A DNA stretch of 64,000 bases from CALLPQ01 sp964392325 (GCA_964392325.1 CAYMPJ010000017.1:1-64000), one strand, 5' to 3'; positions 37,001 to 46,879 are shown, counted from the stretch's first letter. Notes: generated from the letters alone by a model not told the origin. Made by a program: numbers and translations.

Positions 37001-40000
37001 ATGGCGTATGGACCTATAGCGTTGATAATAATGCCGTCCAGTTCCTGGCCGAAGGCGAGACACGCACAGAGACCATCTCCGTTGCTACCGATGACGGAAC
37101 CGCTCAGGATATTACAATCACCATCACCGGTACCAATGACGCGCCTCTTGCCGATACCTCCGCGATTGATGTGCTTGAGGGATCAACAACACCCCTCGGA
37201 CTGGTTCTGCCGGCAACCATCGATGTCGATACACTCGATACGCACACCATTACCGTCACCGGCCTTCCCTCTGACGGCACCGTATTCAATGGCGCAAGCG
37301 CGGTGATGAACGGCGACACGCTCACCATTGCCCAGCTCCAGGCCCTGACCTTCGAGGCACCGGCTGAAGTTGCAACGACGATCAATACAGAGTTCACATT
37401 CTCGGTCATCGATGATAGCAGCGCGGCGAACAATACCGCCCTTGGCTCAACAACAATCACTGTAAACCCCGTTAATGATGCCCCTGCAGGCATGGATGAC
37501 ACCATCATCCTTGGCGAGGATGCAACCCATAGCTTTACCCCGGCTGATTTTGGCTTTAGCGACACGGTTGATCCCGTGGCCAATAATTTTGATGCCCTCA
37601 TCATTGATACCCTGCCGGCAAACGGGACCCTCAGCTTAGGCGGTGTCGACGTAGTCATGGGACAAACCATCCCTGCGGCAGACCTCGCAATGCTGGTCTT
37701 TACACCCGATGCAAACTTTAACGGATCAACCAGCTTCGACTTCTCCGTCGTTGATGATGGCGGCACAGCCAATGGCGGCGTTGATACAGACCAGTCACCA
37801 AACACCATTACCTTCATGATCAATGCAGATAATGATCCGGCAACCATTACCGGCCCTGTGACCGGCGATGTTACCGAAGATGGCACCNNNNNNNNNNNNN
37901 NNNNNNNNNNNNNNNNNNNNNNNNNNNNNNNNNNNNNNNNNNNNNNNNNNNNNNNNNNNNNNNNNNNNNNNNNNNNNNNNNNNNNNNGCGAACAATACCG
38001 CCCTTGGCTCAACAACAATCACTGTAAACCCCGTTAATGATGACATCACTATTACTGGCGATGCCACCGGAGTAGTGACGGAAGATAGCAATCCAACGGT
38101 CCTGACCGTGAATGGTGATCTGGATGCCAGTGGGCCTATAACGGGTGACGTAGAATTTGTACCCGGTACATTGCAAGGAAATGCGGGAAGCTTAACGATC
38201 ACTGACACGGGCGCATGGACTTATACGGCTGATAATGGACAATCCATTGTTCAAACTCTTGGTGTTGGTGAAAGCCTAACCGAAAGCTTTACAGTCATGA
38301 CTGTGAGCGGTGAAACGCAAACTGTCACTGTGACAATCAATGGCGTAAATGACGCGCCGATTGCGGAAAATGATAGCTTTTCAGTCCAGCAAGATATGAC
38401 ATCAGGCGTCATTGATCTGCTCGTCAATGATACGGACATAGAAGATGATAGTTTAAGCATTACCGAAATCGCCGGCACACCGATCGTGCTCGGAACGATG
38501 CAAACTATTGATATCCCCAATGCTACCGTCAACATAGCAGCCAATGGCGATATAACCGTCACACCTGATACTGGCTTTAGCGGTACAGTATCATTTAACT
38601 ACACCATAACAGATGGTAATGGCGGCACTAGTTTCGCAACTGTGACAGGCAACGTATCACCCATTGATTTGCCTGTTGTTGAGCCAGTAAACAATCCGCC
38701 AACAGCAATTGATGATAGCGCGACTACACCAGAAGAAACACCGGTTAGGATCGAGGTTCTGGGCAATGATAGTGACATTGACGGCGATACATTAACAGTC
38801 ACGCAAGTAGGGTCTCCAGAAAATGGCATCGCTACCCTTAATAGTGATGGCTCAATCAGCTACACGCCAAATCCGAATTTTAATGGAACAGACAGTTTCA
38901 CTTATACAATTACGGACGGCAATGGCGGAACGAGCACTGCTGAGGTTATCGTTACGGTAACGCCAGAAAATGATGTTCCATTTATAAACGAAGCCATATC
39001 GGATCTGGAATTTACAACCAATCAGGACACTATTTTTACCGGTCAGGTTACAGCCATAGATATTGATGGTGATGAGCTGACATATACACTTGCTCCAGAT
39101 GGGTTACCGGTGAACGGAACTGTTAATCTTGATCCGAATACCGGACTATATAATTTTGAGCCAGAACCAGGCTTTATTGGTAATGATGAATTTGTTGTCA
39201 TTGTTGATGACGGAAATGGGGGAACTGAAACGGTTACTATTTTCGCAACAGTATTGCCCGTGAATTTACCAGAGCCAGCACCAGAACCTGCTCCGGCTCC
39301 AACCCCAGAACCTGCTCCCGTTCCAACCCCGGAACCAGCTCCAGTTCCAGCCCCGGAACCAGCTCCAGTGCCGGTAAATGCTGCGCCTGTGGCCATAGAT
39401 GATATGGCAACAACGCTTCAGGACATTCCAGTAGAAATCAACATTCTTACCAATGATAGTGACCTGGACGGCGATACACTAACGGTGATTGACGCACAGA
39501 GTGAAAACGGAACTGTCACAATTAACCCGGATGGCACAGTTGTCTTCACCCCGGATAACGGGTTTACAGGACTTGGCACCATTACCTACACCATCACTGA
39601 TACAAATGGGAACACAGCAACTGCAAACGTTACAATTATTGTGACGGCACCAGTGGCCGAGCCGTTACCGGTGCCTGAATTGCCTGCTCCTGAGGTACCC
39701 GCTCCGGTTATACCCGAAAATGATCCGCCAGTAGCAGTAAATGATGCCATCACTATTGACCGCGGGCAAAGCGCATTAATCACCATATTGTCCAATGATT
39801 CCGATCCAAACAATGATCCATTGACGGTAACCTCGGCGCAACCCGAAAACGGTACAGCCACCATTAACCCGGATGGTACCATTAGCTACACACCAAATGC
39901 GGATTTTTCTGGTGTTGATATCATCACCTATACAATTTCTGATGGCCAAGGGGGAAGCGCAACTGCAATCGTTGAAGTGACTGTCAGAACACCAGCACCG

Positions 40001-40774
40001 CTTCCACAACCTGCCGAGCAGCCAGAGCCAAATCTTGATCTATTGTTCCTGATTGATGAAGGCGGCCAGGAAACGAGAGAAACTCGCAATCTGGAAAGTC
40101 TTCCTTTTAATACAATTGAAGGAAGCGGGTTTGTTGTAGACACGGTTCAAAACATCAACGCCAATAACACACAAAATGGCGATGGGTTTGTCAGTAATTC
40201 GGTAAATAATATTCAGGCCGTTGAAAATGATCCGCTAGATACAAGACAGTGGCAACTGGCTTTCGAGGTCGAAGAAGCCTCCCCGGATACAATGATTTCC
40301 CGAGATGGCACACCTGTAGGCGAACTATCGGGCAGCTCTCTATTATGGGATGCGCTCGCCAAATCAGAGACATCCGCAGAGGCAGCATCATTACTCAAAC
40401 TGGATGCTCTCATGCGTGATAATCAGATTTACATTACAATCCGTAACGGACATACATTATCGGAATATCTGCAAACTGTTGAAATGCGTCTCGCCGATGG
40501 TGAAAAATTGCCAGAATGGATTAGTGATGCCGGTGAAGGGCTCTATATAATAGAGCCACCAATTGGCGCCGAAACGCAAACGTTCAAAATTTTAGCAACA
40601 TTTACAGATGATAATGTAATCACTCAAGAAATCACCATTAATCTGCAAAATGGCGCCATCGAAGCGGGTGAAAAAGTTGAATCAAATCAATATGCGTTAA
40701 CGCTTGATGAACAAACCCAAAAAGAAAATACGCTACAAACCCAAGGTATTGCTGATGCGTTAGGTCGACTTTAA
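34003..40774 (+). CDS. Giant repetitive surface protein with LEPR motif, DUF4347 and cadherin/VCBS-like repeats (split by an assembly gap)
   Basis: One gene read in two frames because a 100-N placeholder lies at 37888-37987. If the gap is 534 bp, as the flanking repeats predict, the frame is continuous and the protein is about 2401 aa. Domain order: a basic N-terminus (residues 1-35) with no classical signal peptide; the motif FALEPRIMLDAAA at about 38-50 (LEPR-XLL type); an acidic Ser/Thr-rich linker (50-200); DUF4347 at about 203-360 (IQIFSHGDAGTLSLG, ILIYGCNFAAGSDG); then many Ig/cadherin/VCBS-like domains with N-D-A-P, D-x-D-G-D-x-L and F-T-Y-x-x-x-D-G-N-G signatures; a Pro/Glu linker at 39269-39378 (repeats of P-A-P-V-P); two more cadherin-like domains; and a C-terminal domain of about 250 residues. 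No RTX nonapeptides are seen. Probable surface adhesin or matrix protein, exported by the four genes downstream. Confidence 0.85.
36837..37887 (+). repeat. 996-bp in-frame tandem repeat in the adhesin gene
   Basis: 55 bp at 36837-36891 are identical to 37833-37887, giving a period of 996 bp (332 codons). The unit encodes a VCBS-like domain followed by two cadherin-like domains. The second copy enters the N-gap after 55 bp and, on the far side, 37988-38042 equals 37426-37480 of copy 1, after which the sequence becomes unique. Confidence 0.9.
37888..37987. other. Assembly gap (100 N)
   Basis: Exactly 100 N, the usual placeholder for a gap of unknown size. The flanks are each 55-bp copies of upstream repeat sequence, so this is a repeat collapse inside a single gene, not a break in it. 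Confidence 0.99.
39269..39378 (+). repeat. Pro/Glu/Ala-rich coding repeat in the adhesin
   Basis: Short tandem repeats that encode P-E-P-A-P-(A/V)-P-T units, about 35 residues in all. They separate the upstream and downstream cadherin-like domains and probably form an extended, stiff linker. Confidence 0.8.
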
Positions 40775-40864
40775 CCAGTTTCATTTAGCTTCATGCTAGT
40801 GCGATCGTTGCATGGACCGTTTTAAAATAAGCGTTTGCATGGTTAATTGGTAGAAAGTTAAATA

Positions 40865-42493
40865 ATGGGCAGAGTTAAACTAAAATTAATTGGCGCAGCA
40901 TCACTATCGCTTATTAGCGGGTGCGCGCTAAACCCGGAACCCCTATTACTGGAAGACCGGGCGGCATTTGCTGAAAATTTAAGCACGCAAATCGTTCGTC
41001 CAAATCAAGAACCAATTGATAAGCCAATCGACTTGTATGAAGCGATGGCGCGAGCAATAAAATATAATCTTGATCAACGTGTCGAATTGCATGAATCAAT
41101 TCTACGCAATGAAGAAGCAAGCACCGCTCATTGGGCGCTTCTTCCTCAACTCGTTGCATCATCTGGTTATAACAAGCGCAATAATTTCTCGGGCGCCAGC
41201 TCGACCGAGCTTCTCGGCCCAAGAGAGATAGGTGATCCTTCTCTAGTATCATCCACCTCGTCGGAAAGAAGTATTTTCAATGCCGATTTGCAAGCAACAT
41301 GGAATATTCTGGATTTTGGACTTTCCTATATACGGGCAAAACAAGCCAACGATGAATATCTTATCGCACTGGAACAACGTCGCCGCGTTATAAATCAAAT
41401 CATCCAGGAAGTGCGCACAGTATATTGGCGCGCGGCAAGCGCTGAACGGTTATTGGGACGTATACGTCTACTAAAAACGAAAACCGATGAGGCGTTAACA
41501 GAGTCTAGAGCACTATTGGCCAGAAAAGGCACACCGCCCCTGGCCGCTCTTACCTATCAGCGTGAACTGTTATCAGTTAAGCGCGAAGTACAACAATTGC
41601 ACCGCGAGATTGCAGTTGCCAAGGCGCAACTTTCCGCGTTGATGAATGTGCCGCCGAATGAAGGTTATTCTCTGGTTCTGCCAGAAAGGCTCATTCCCAA
41701 TTTCTCAGCGCAAACCGATCTTCAGAAATTGACATTGATGGCCTTTAGAAATCGCCCGGAAATGCGCGAGCTAATTTATCGCGGGCGCATCAACGATAAA
41801 GAACGCAAGGCTGTTCTGCTAGAACTACTCCCCAGCGTCGAGCTTTATGGCGGCGCTAACTATGACAGTAATGATTTTCTATTCAATTCCAATTGGCTCG
41901 CTTGGGGCGCGCGTGTAAGCTGGAACTTGATACAGGCAATTCGCGTACCTCAACGTCTTGACGAAATACAAGCCCGCGACCAGCTTGTTGAATATCAATC
42001 TTATGCCCTTGGCATGGCGATTATGACGCAACTCCATGTTGCTGTGTGGCGGTATGGGTTTTTCCGCGATGAATTTTCAACCGCTGAAGAATATTCAGAT
42101 GTGCAAAATAAAATCATAAAAAATATACGCGTTAGCGCCAATGCTAATACTGTCAGCAAACAAACATTAATTCGCGAAGAAATGAATGATTTGCTATCAG
42201 AATTGCGCTTTGATATTGCCCATGCTGATTTGCAAAATGCGTTTTCTACAATCTACACAACGATTGGCCTGGATCCATATAAAAACGATATCACAGAAGA
42301 TAATAGCGTTGATACAGTTGCCAAATCATTGCGTGAACTTTGGCTTGATCGTGGAGATCGCAGCTATAAATCATCCAAATTAGGTTTCTACCAAAGGGGT
42401 GGCATATTTCCGCTCAAGAAAGAAGAAACCATTTCGTCAAATTTTCCGTCTACAAAATTACACGTAGGTAAAGAAGTCAATGAAGCAGGTTAG
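40865..42493 (+). CDS. TolC family outer-membrane channel lipoprotein
   Basis: 542 aa. Lipoprotein signal with lipobox ISGC (Cys 20; LIGAASLSLISGC). It has the two long-helix repeats of the outer membrane efflux family: DLYEAMARAIKYNLDQRVELHESILRNEE-type helix near 57-85 and the second repeat LQKLTLMAFRNRPEMRELIY near 287-306, plus helical hairpins rich in Arg and Glu (TDEALTESRALLARKGTPPL). It should form the outer-membrane exit duct. It lies 90 bp after the adhesin gene and overlaps the following adaptor gene by 14 bp. Confidence 0.88.
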   Translation: MGRVKLKLIGAASLSLISGCALNPEPLLLEDRAAFAENLSTQIVRPNQEPIDKPIDLYEAMARAIKYNLDQRVELHESILRNEEASTAHWALLPQLVASSGYNKRNNFSGASSTELLGPREIGDPSLVSSTSSERSIFNADLQATWNILDFGLSYIRAKQANDEYLIALEQRRRVINQIIQEVRTVYWRAASAERLLGRIRLLKTKTDEALTESRALLARKGTPPLAALTYQRELLSVKREVQQLHREIAVAKAQLSALMNVPPNEGYSLVLPERLIPNFSAQTDLQKLTLMAFRNRPEMRELIYRGRINDKERKAVLLELLPSVELYGGANYDSNDFLFNSNWLAWGARVSWNLIQAIRVPQRLDEIQARDQLVEYQSYALGMAIMTQLHVAVWRYGFFRDEFSTAEEYSDVQNKIIKNIRVSANANTVSKQTLIREEMNDLLSELRFDIAHADLQNAFSTIYTTIGLDPYKNDITEDNSVDTVAKSLRELWLDRGDRSYKSSKLGFYQRGGIFPLKKEETISSNFPSTKLHVGKEVNEAG

Positions 42494-43265
42494 AAAAAAA
42501 TTAAGCATTGGCATACCCCTATCGCTGTTCTTAATTTGCATTCAGTTGGCGCCGCTATCTCCATCAATCGCATTAGATGATGCGCGCGTACCGCTATTGG
42601 TACGGGGTGTTGTAGAAGCTGTTGACCGGGCAACACTCGCAACTGGCATATCTTCAAAAATTGTGGAAATTGGATTTCGACGGGGCGAGAGCTTCAAAAA
42701 AGGCGATACACTTGTAAAGTTTGCTTGCAAACGTCAGATCGCCGTAACGAAATCGGCAAAAGCCGCCTATAATGTGGCTTTACAGCGCTACAAAAAAGAG
42801 CATGAGCTTTTGAATTTTGATGCCACGGGTAAGTTTGATGTTGAAATAGCCAAAGCGGAGCGAGATCAAGCGCTCGCCGAGTATAACGGTGAACAAGCTG
42901 TATTATCACAATGCACTATCGATGCGCCCTATGACGGTATTGTTGTTGCAAACCTGATCAATACCCATGAAACGCCGCAAGCGGGACAACCGATCATCGA
43001 AATCGTAAACCGTGGCAAAGTTGAGGTCAGTATGATTGCGCCCTCTTCCACATTGGCAAAATTAGAAGAGGGAAGCACTTTCTCTTTTAAACTTGATGAT
43101 ATCAGCGAAGAAGCAAAAGCGCGCATTGACACGATTGGCGCTGTGGTTGATCCGGTTAGCCAGACCATAGAAATCATTAGCGTTATAGAAGATGCTGGTC
43201 CAAATTTACGCCCGGGCATGGGAGGAATTGGCGACCTCTCCACTCTTGAAAAGAACGTGCAATGA
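42480..43265 (+). CDS. HlyD-like periplasmic adaptor protein (small)
   Basis: 261 aa. Signal peptide (IGIPLSLFLICIQLAPLSPSIA), then a barrel-sandwich/lipoyl-like segment (GISSKIVEIGFRRGESFKKG), a short helical hairpin (about 80-140, YKKEHELL, AKAERDQALAEYNGEQAVLS), the closing lipoyl half (CTIDAPYDGIVVANLINTHE) and a beta-barrel segment. This is the membrane-fusion-protein fold, lacking a C-terminal membrane-proximal domain, so it is a short version. It overlaps the TolC-like gene by 14 bp and the next gene by 4 bp (ATGA). Confidence 0.86.
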   Translation: MKQVRKKLSIGIPLSLFLICIQLAPLSPSIALDDARVPLLVRGVVEAVDRATLATGISSKIVEIGFRRGESFKKGDTLVKFACKRQIAVTKSAKAAYNVALQRYKKEHELLNFDATGKFDVEIAKAERDQALAEYNGEQAVLSQCTIDAPYDGIVVANLINTHETPQAGQPIIEIVNRGKVEVSMIAPSSTLAKLEEGSTFSFKLDDISEEAKARIDTIGAVVDPVSQTIEIISVIEDAGPNLRPGMGGIGDLSTLEKNVQ

Positions 43266-44695
43266 ATGGTAAAGCTCAAGGCTCGCCAAACAGCCCCCCA
43301 CCTCAAAACAAAATTGTAGCGCAAACAAAAATTGCCGAAGAAAGCAATTCGCTAAAAGCCAGCCGCATGGCGACTCTTCTGAGCATAGAAGCGGGAGCAC
43401 GCGAGGCCGAAAGCCCGGTTGATCTTGCCATCAAGCTTGTAAATGATCCGCGTAGTCTGACCAAATTTGATCAGGCTTTCTTTTTGGAAAAAACCGGACC
43501 ACAAAAATATAAAACCATTGCCGTTACTTCCCAAGACAGCGTCAATACATACGCTCCGACAATTCAAATGGTCGAAGCCTGCGCGCAACATATAACCTTG
43601 AAGGAAAACCCGGATCAGGATTTTGGTTTTGAAATTGGCGAAATCGAGACGCCGTGGAAGAAAGAACAACAAATTTATCCCTTCAGGCATTTTCACTGGA
43701 TGCCTATTCTAGCGCCGGGCCATAATTCACAACCAAAGCTTCTGGGCGGATTGCTCATTACACGGATGGTGCCGTGGCGCGATGTTGATTTAATTGTTCT
43801 ACGACGCATCGTCGATACATATGCTCATTCATGGCAGGCCCTGAAAACAGGACGCAAGACAAACCCTCGAAGAAAATATAACCGTAAGCTGATGGCGGGC
43901 GCCGGATTGCTGATTGCTGCATTAATTCTAGCGCTTCCCGTCCCCTATACAGCGGTCGCGCCGGCGCAAATTATCGCTAAAGACCCGTGGGTTGTAAGCG
44001 CACCGGTTGAGGGCGTTATTGATAAAGTCCATGTAGACCCCAATCAGGTCGTGAGCGCTGACCAGCCGCTCTTTTCTTTTGTGGACACCGCCCTTAGAAA
44101 TGGCGCGCAAATCGCTGATAGCGAACTGATCTTGGCCGAGGCCAGATCAACCAATGTAAAACGCGCCGCGCTCATAGACTCAGAGGGCAAAAGAGAAATA
44201 GCGATCACCAATGCTGAACGCTCGCTTGCTAAAACCCGGCAAGACTATGCGCGCGAATTACTTGGCAATGTCCATATCTCCGCCCCGCAAGACGGTATTG
44301 CTTTGTTCACAGACAAAAATGATCTGACTGGCAGACCGGTGGTTATCGGTGAAAAAATAATGGAGATAGCAGATCCATCCAGTGTCGCTATCTCTATCGA
44401 GGTTCCCCCGGGAGACGCCCTGACCATGACGATTGGCCAATCGGTCAATGTCTATCTGGATGTTGACCCACTCAAAGCCATTAAGGGAACCCTCACGCGC
44501 GCAAGTTTCTCACCGCGCAAAACGCAAAGTGGAACCCTGGCTTATACTGGTACTGTAGAACTTGAAGAAAACGCAACGACAATACCGCGTATTGGCTTGC
44601 GTGGTTCGGCCAAACTAAAGGTTGGCGATACCTCCCTGGGGTTTTGGCTCTTTAGAAAACCCATTGTTGTACTGCGTCGAACATTGGGGATCTAA
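43262..44695 (+). CDS. HlyD-like adaptor with large cytoplasmic N-terminal (GAF-like) domain
   Basis: 477 aa. Residues 1-205 are hydrophilic and look like a folded cytoplasmic domain, possibly GAF-like (FDQAFFLEKTGPQKYKTIAV; HWMPILAP..LLGGLLITRM), unusual for an adaptor. One membrane span follows (MAGAGLLIAALILALPVPY, about 209-228), then the HlyD part: VSAPVEGVIDKVHVDPNQVV (barrel-sandwich), a helical hairpin near 280-330, VHISAPQDGIALFTDKNDL and a beta-barrel with GLRGSAKLKVG at the end. Its start overlaps the previous stop by 4 nt and its stop is directly before the M50 gene. The N-terminal domain may sense substrate or energise or gate export; this is inference. Confidence 0.82.
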   Translation: MNGKAQGSPNSPPPQNKIVAQTKIAEESNSLKASRMATLLSIEAGAREAESPVDLAIKLVNDPRSLTKFDQAFFLEKTGPQKYKTIAVTSQDSVNTYAPTIQMVEACAQHITLKENPDQDFGFEIGEIETPWKKEQQIYPFRHFHWMPILAPGHNSQPKLLGGLLITRMVPWRDVDLIVLRRIVDTYAHSWQALKTGRKTNPRRKYNRKLMAGAGLLIAALILALPVPYTAVAPAQIIAKDPWVVSAPVEGVIDKVHVDPNQVVSADQPLFSFVDTALRNGAQIADSELILAEARSTNVKRAALIDSEGKREIAITNAERSLAKTRQDYARELLGNVHISAPQDGIALFTDKNDLTGRPVVIGEKIMEIADPSSVAISIEVPPGDALTMTIGQSVNVYLDVDPLKAIKGTLTRASFSPRKTQSGTLAYTGTVELEENATTIPRIGLRGSAKLKVGDTSLGFWLFRKPIVVLRRTLGI

Positions 44696-46801
44696 ATGGA
44701 CAGCCCCTCTTTAAATCTACCCCCCCTTCGCCAGGATTTAAAAATCTCACAAACCTATGACGGTCATGATGGTGAAGCTCAATATCTACTTTATGATCCC
44801 CTTAAACACGCTTATCACTCACTCAATAAGCACAGCTTTACATTGCTCAATAATTGGCAGGCAGGCGCCCCCGAACCTGTTCTTGAAAAAGCGTCACAGC
44901 AAGCAGATCAACCCTATGAGCTGGAAGATATCGAGACATTAATATCCTTCATGTTTCGGCACTCATTGGCAGACACGCCGCGCAACGGGGACTCCAAGAG
45001 TTTTTTTGATACCCATGAAGAAAAACAAAAACACTCGGCCAAGCGCCTTATGCACTCTTATGTGTTTTTTCGGATACCAATTCTAAAACCGCAAAAATTG
45101 CTCAATAGGCTTGCCCCTTTTATAAATATTTTCTTCTCGAATGGCTTTTGGCTATTCATGGCCCTATCGACACTCTTATCCCTTGGCTTGATAGCGCGCG
45201 AATGGGATGAATTTATTTCTACATTTTTCGGATTTTTATCAGTTGAAGGTCTGATCGGATATGGCCTTGCTATCATTTTAACAAAAACGGCCCATGAGTT
45301 TGGACATGCTTTTGCTGCCCACCGCTATGGATGCAGAGTGACCTCCCTTGGCATCGGCTTTATGCTCTTATTCCCGCTATTATATGCCGATACAACCGAT
45401 GCATGGAAAATTAAATCCCGTCAAAAACGCTTGGTAATTGGCGCTGCCGGTATGGGGGCAGAGCTTATTATCGCAGTCTTTGCAACATTATTGTGGGCTA
45501 TTTTACCAGACGGAAGCTTGCGGGCGATTACTTTCTTTCTAGCCTCTTCAAGTTGGATATTCACATTAATCATCAATCTCAATCCATTAATGCGATTTGA
45601 TGGTTATTATCTGCTTAGTGATTTTCTCAATTTTAAAAACTTGCAACCGCGGTCAAATGCACTTGGCATTTGGTGGTTAAGGGAACAGCTTTTTGCTCCT
45701 GGCGATCCGTGTCCTGAAAACCTACCAGCCAATCTAAGCAAAGGCCTTATTTTCTACGCCTTTTGCGTATGGATATATCGCTTCTTTCTATTCTTGGGTA
45801 TTGCTCTTTTACTCCATGCTTTTATCATCAAGATTATCGCCCACCTCTTAGCCGCTATCGAAATTGGTTGGTTCATTGTAAAGCCGGTTTTAATGGAAAT
45901 AAAAAACTGGCCTGATCTGATGCGTCGGGGCAGACATAAAAATAATTTTATCACCGCAAGTTTTATCGCCGCTGCATTTCTTTTATTGCTCGTCCCGTGG
46001 CGATCGACCGTAAGAGCACCGGCTGTCATTGAACCAGCAATTGAGCAATCTATTTTTGCGGGTTTGCCGGGACAAATTGAACAGATCAATGTCACTCATG
46101 GTCAAAAAGTCAAAAAAGGGGACACTTTAGTGGTTCTCAGTTCACCTGCCCTGACAACCCAGAAAATACTCACCCGCCAAACGATTGCCCTTTTACAGGC
46201 CCGCATAAACCGGCAAAGCGTTGATGCGATAGACCGGTCCCAAAGACATGTATTGCTCAGTGAGCTTGCAAATGAAAAAGAGCGCCTATCCGGATTTGAA
46301 AAACTCCAGCAGGATATGATCATTCGTGCGCCCTTTGATGGTGAAGTGCACGGGCTCGCTCATGGGCTCCACCCAAAGCGCTGGGTAAACACATCCCTGC
46401 CACTGCTCGAAGTGCGCGGGTCCGCCCCTGCCCTGACAACAGCCTATGTGGTTGAAGATGATTTTACACGCATCGCTGTTGGCGCTTCCTCAAAATTCAT
46501 CGCGGAAGACCCATTAATGGGTAAGAAATTAATGCGTGTACGCTCAATTTCTCCGGCGGGAACATTGATACTGGATAAACCAATTCTCTCTTCCACCTAT
46601 GGGGGCAGTGTTGCTGCCAGAGAAAATAAGCAAGGGGAAATTGAACCCGTACGCGGTATGTTTAAGATCTTGCTGGATGGGTCCACAAAAATTGACCGGG
46701 AGGTGCCAGGCGTCGTCTTGATTAAAGGCGAGGCGCGCTCGATAGCCAGCTCCCTATGGCGGCGTATCATTGCAATTTATAATCGCGAAACGGTCAATTA
46801 G
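44696..46801 (+). CDS. PqqD-like / M50 metalloprotease / biotinyl-lipoyl fusion membrane protein
   Basis: 701 aa. Residues 1-95 resemble PqqD-like peptide-binding domains (Q-T-Y-D-G-H-D-G-E then YLLYDPLKHAYHSLNKHSF). A membrane region of about 8 spans carries the M50 zinc site: HEFGH (His 200, Glu 201, His 204; AHEFGHAFAAHRYGCRV) and the second-site motif NPLMRFDGYYLLSD (Asn 296, Asp 302). After the last span (about 425-440) comes a HlyD-type barrel-sandwich (PAIEQSIFAGLPGQIEQINV, QKVKKGDTLVVLSSP), a short helical hairpin and its second half (IIRAPFDGEVHGLAHGLHP), then a C-terminal barrel. A site-2-protease-like core fused to a periplasmic adaptor is rare. It probably processes or guides the giant protein. 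It is coupled to the adaptor gene upstream (no gap). Confidence 0.85.
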   Translation: MDSPSLNLPPLRQDLKISQTYDGHDGEAQYLLYDPLKHAYHSLNKHSFTLLNNWQAGAPEPVLEKASQQADQPYELEDIETLISFMFRHSLADTPRNGDSKSFFDTHEEKQKHSAKRLMHSYVFFRIPILKPQKLLNRLAPFINIFFSNGFWLFMALSTLLSLGLIAREWDEFISTFFGFLSVEGLIGYGLAIILTKTAHEFGHAFAAHRYGCRVTSLGIGFMLLFPLLYADTTDAWKIKSRQKRLVIGAAGMGAELIIAVFATLLWAILPDGSLRAITFFLASSSWIFTLIINLNPLMRFDGYYLLSDFLNFKNLQPRSNALGIWWLREQLFAPGDPCPENLPANLSKGLIFYAFCVWIYRFFLFLGIALLLHAFIIKIIAHLLAAIEIGWFIVKPVLMEIKNWPDLMRRGRHKNNFITASFIAAAFLLLLVPWRSTVRAPAVIEPAIEQSIFAGLPGQIEQINVTHGQKVKKGDTLVVLSSPALTTQKILTRQTIALLQARINRQSVDAIDRSQRHVLLSELANEKERLSGFEKLQQDMIIRAPFDGEVHGLAHGLHPKRWVNTSLPLLEVRGSAPALTTAYVVEDDFTRIAVGASSKFIAEDPLMGKKLMRVRSISPAGTLILDKPILSSTYGGSVAARENKQGEIEPVRGMFKILLDGSTKIDREVPGVVLIKGEARSIASSLWRRIIAIYNRETVN

Positions 46802-46879
46802 AACAACGTAACATGCGCCGCAGTGAACGCACTGAAAATAGCGATATGAAGCTCTATGAGTTTGCGCTAAACTTTCCCC

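Noticed and set aside
37104..38018. Long minus-strand open frame opposite the adhesin gene (304 codons including N).
   Set aside because: It mirrors codon bias of the repetitive adhesin domains, has low-complexity Val/Ser/Pro composition and crosses the N-gap; no RBS or family.
39269..39378. CRISPR-like short tandem repeats.
   Set aside because: These are coding repeats for a Pro-rich linker, with no constant repeat/unique spacer pattern.
34003..40774. RTX-type type I secretion substrate.
   Set aside because: No GGxGxDxxx nonapeptide repeats were seen, and there is no ABC exporter in the locus.
37868..40774. A second, separate adhesin gene after the gap.
   Set aside because: Its apparent start lies in the N-run; flanking repeats and the frame arithmetic show that it is the continuation of the gene at 34003.
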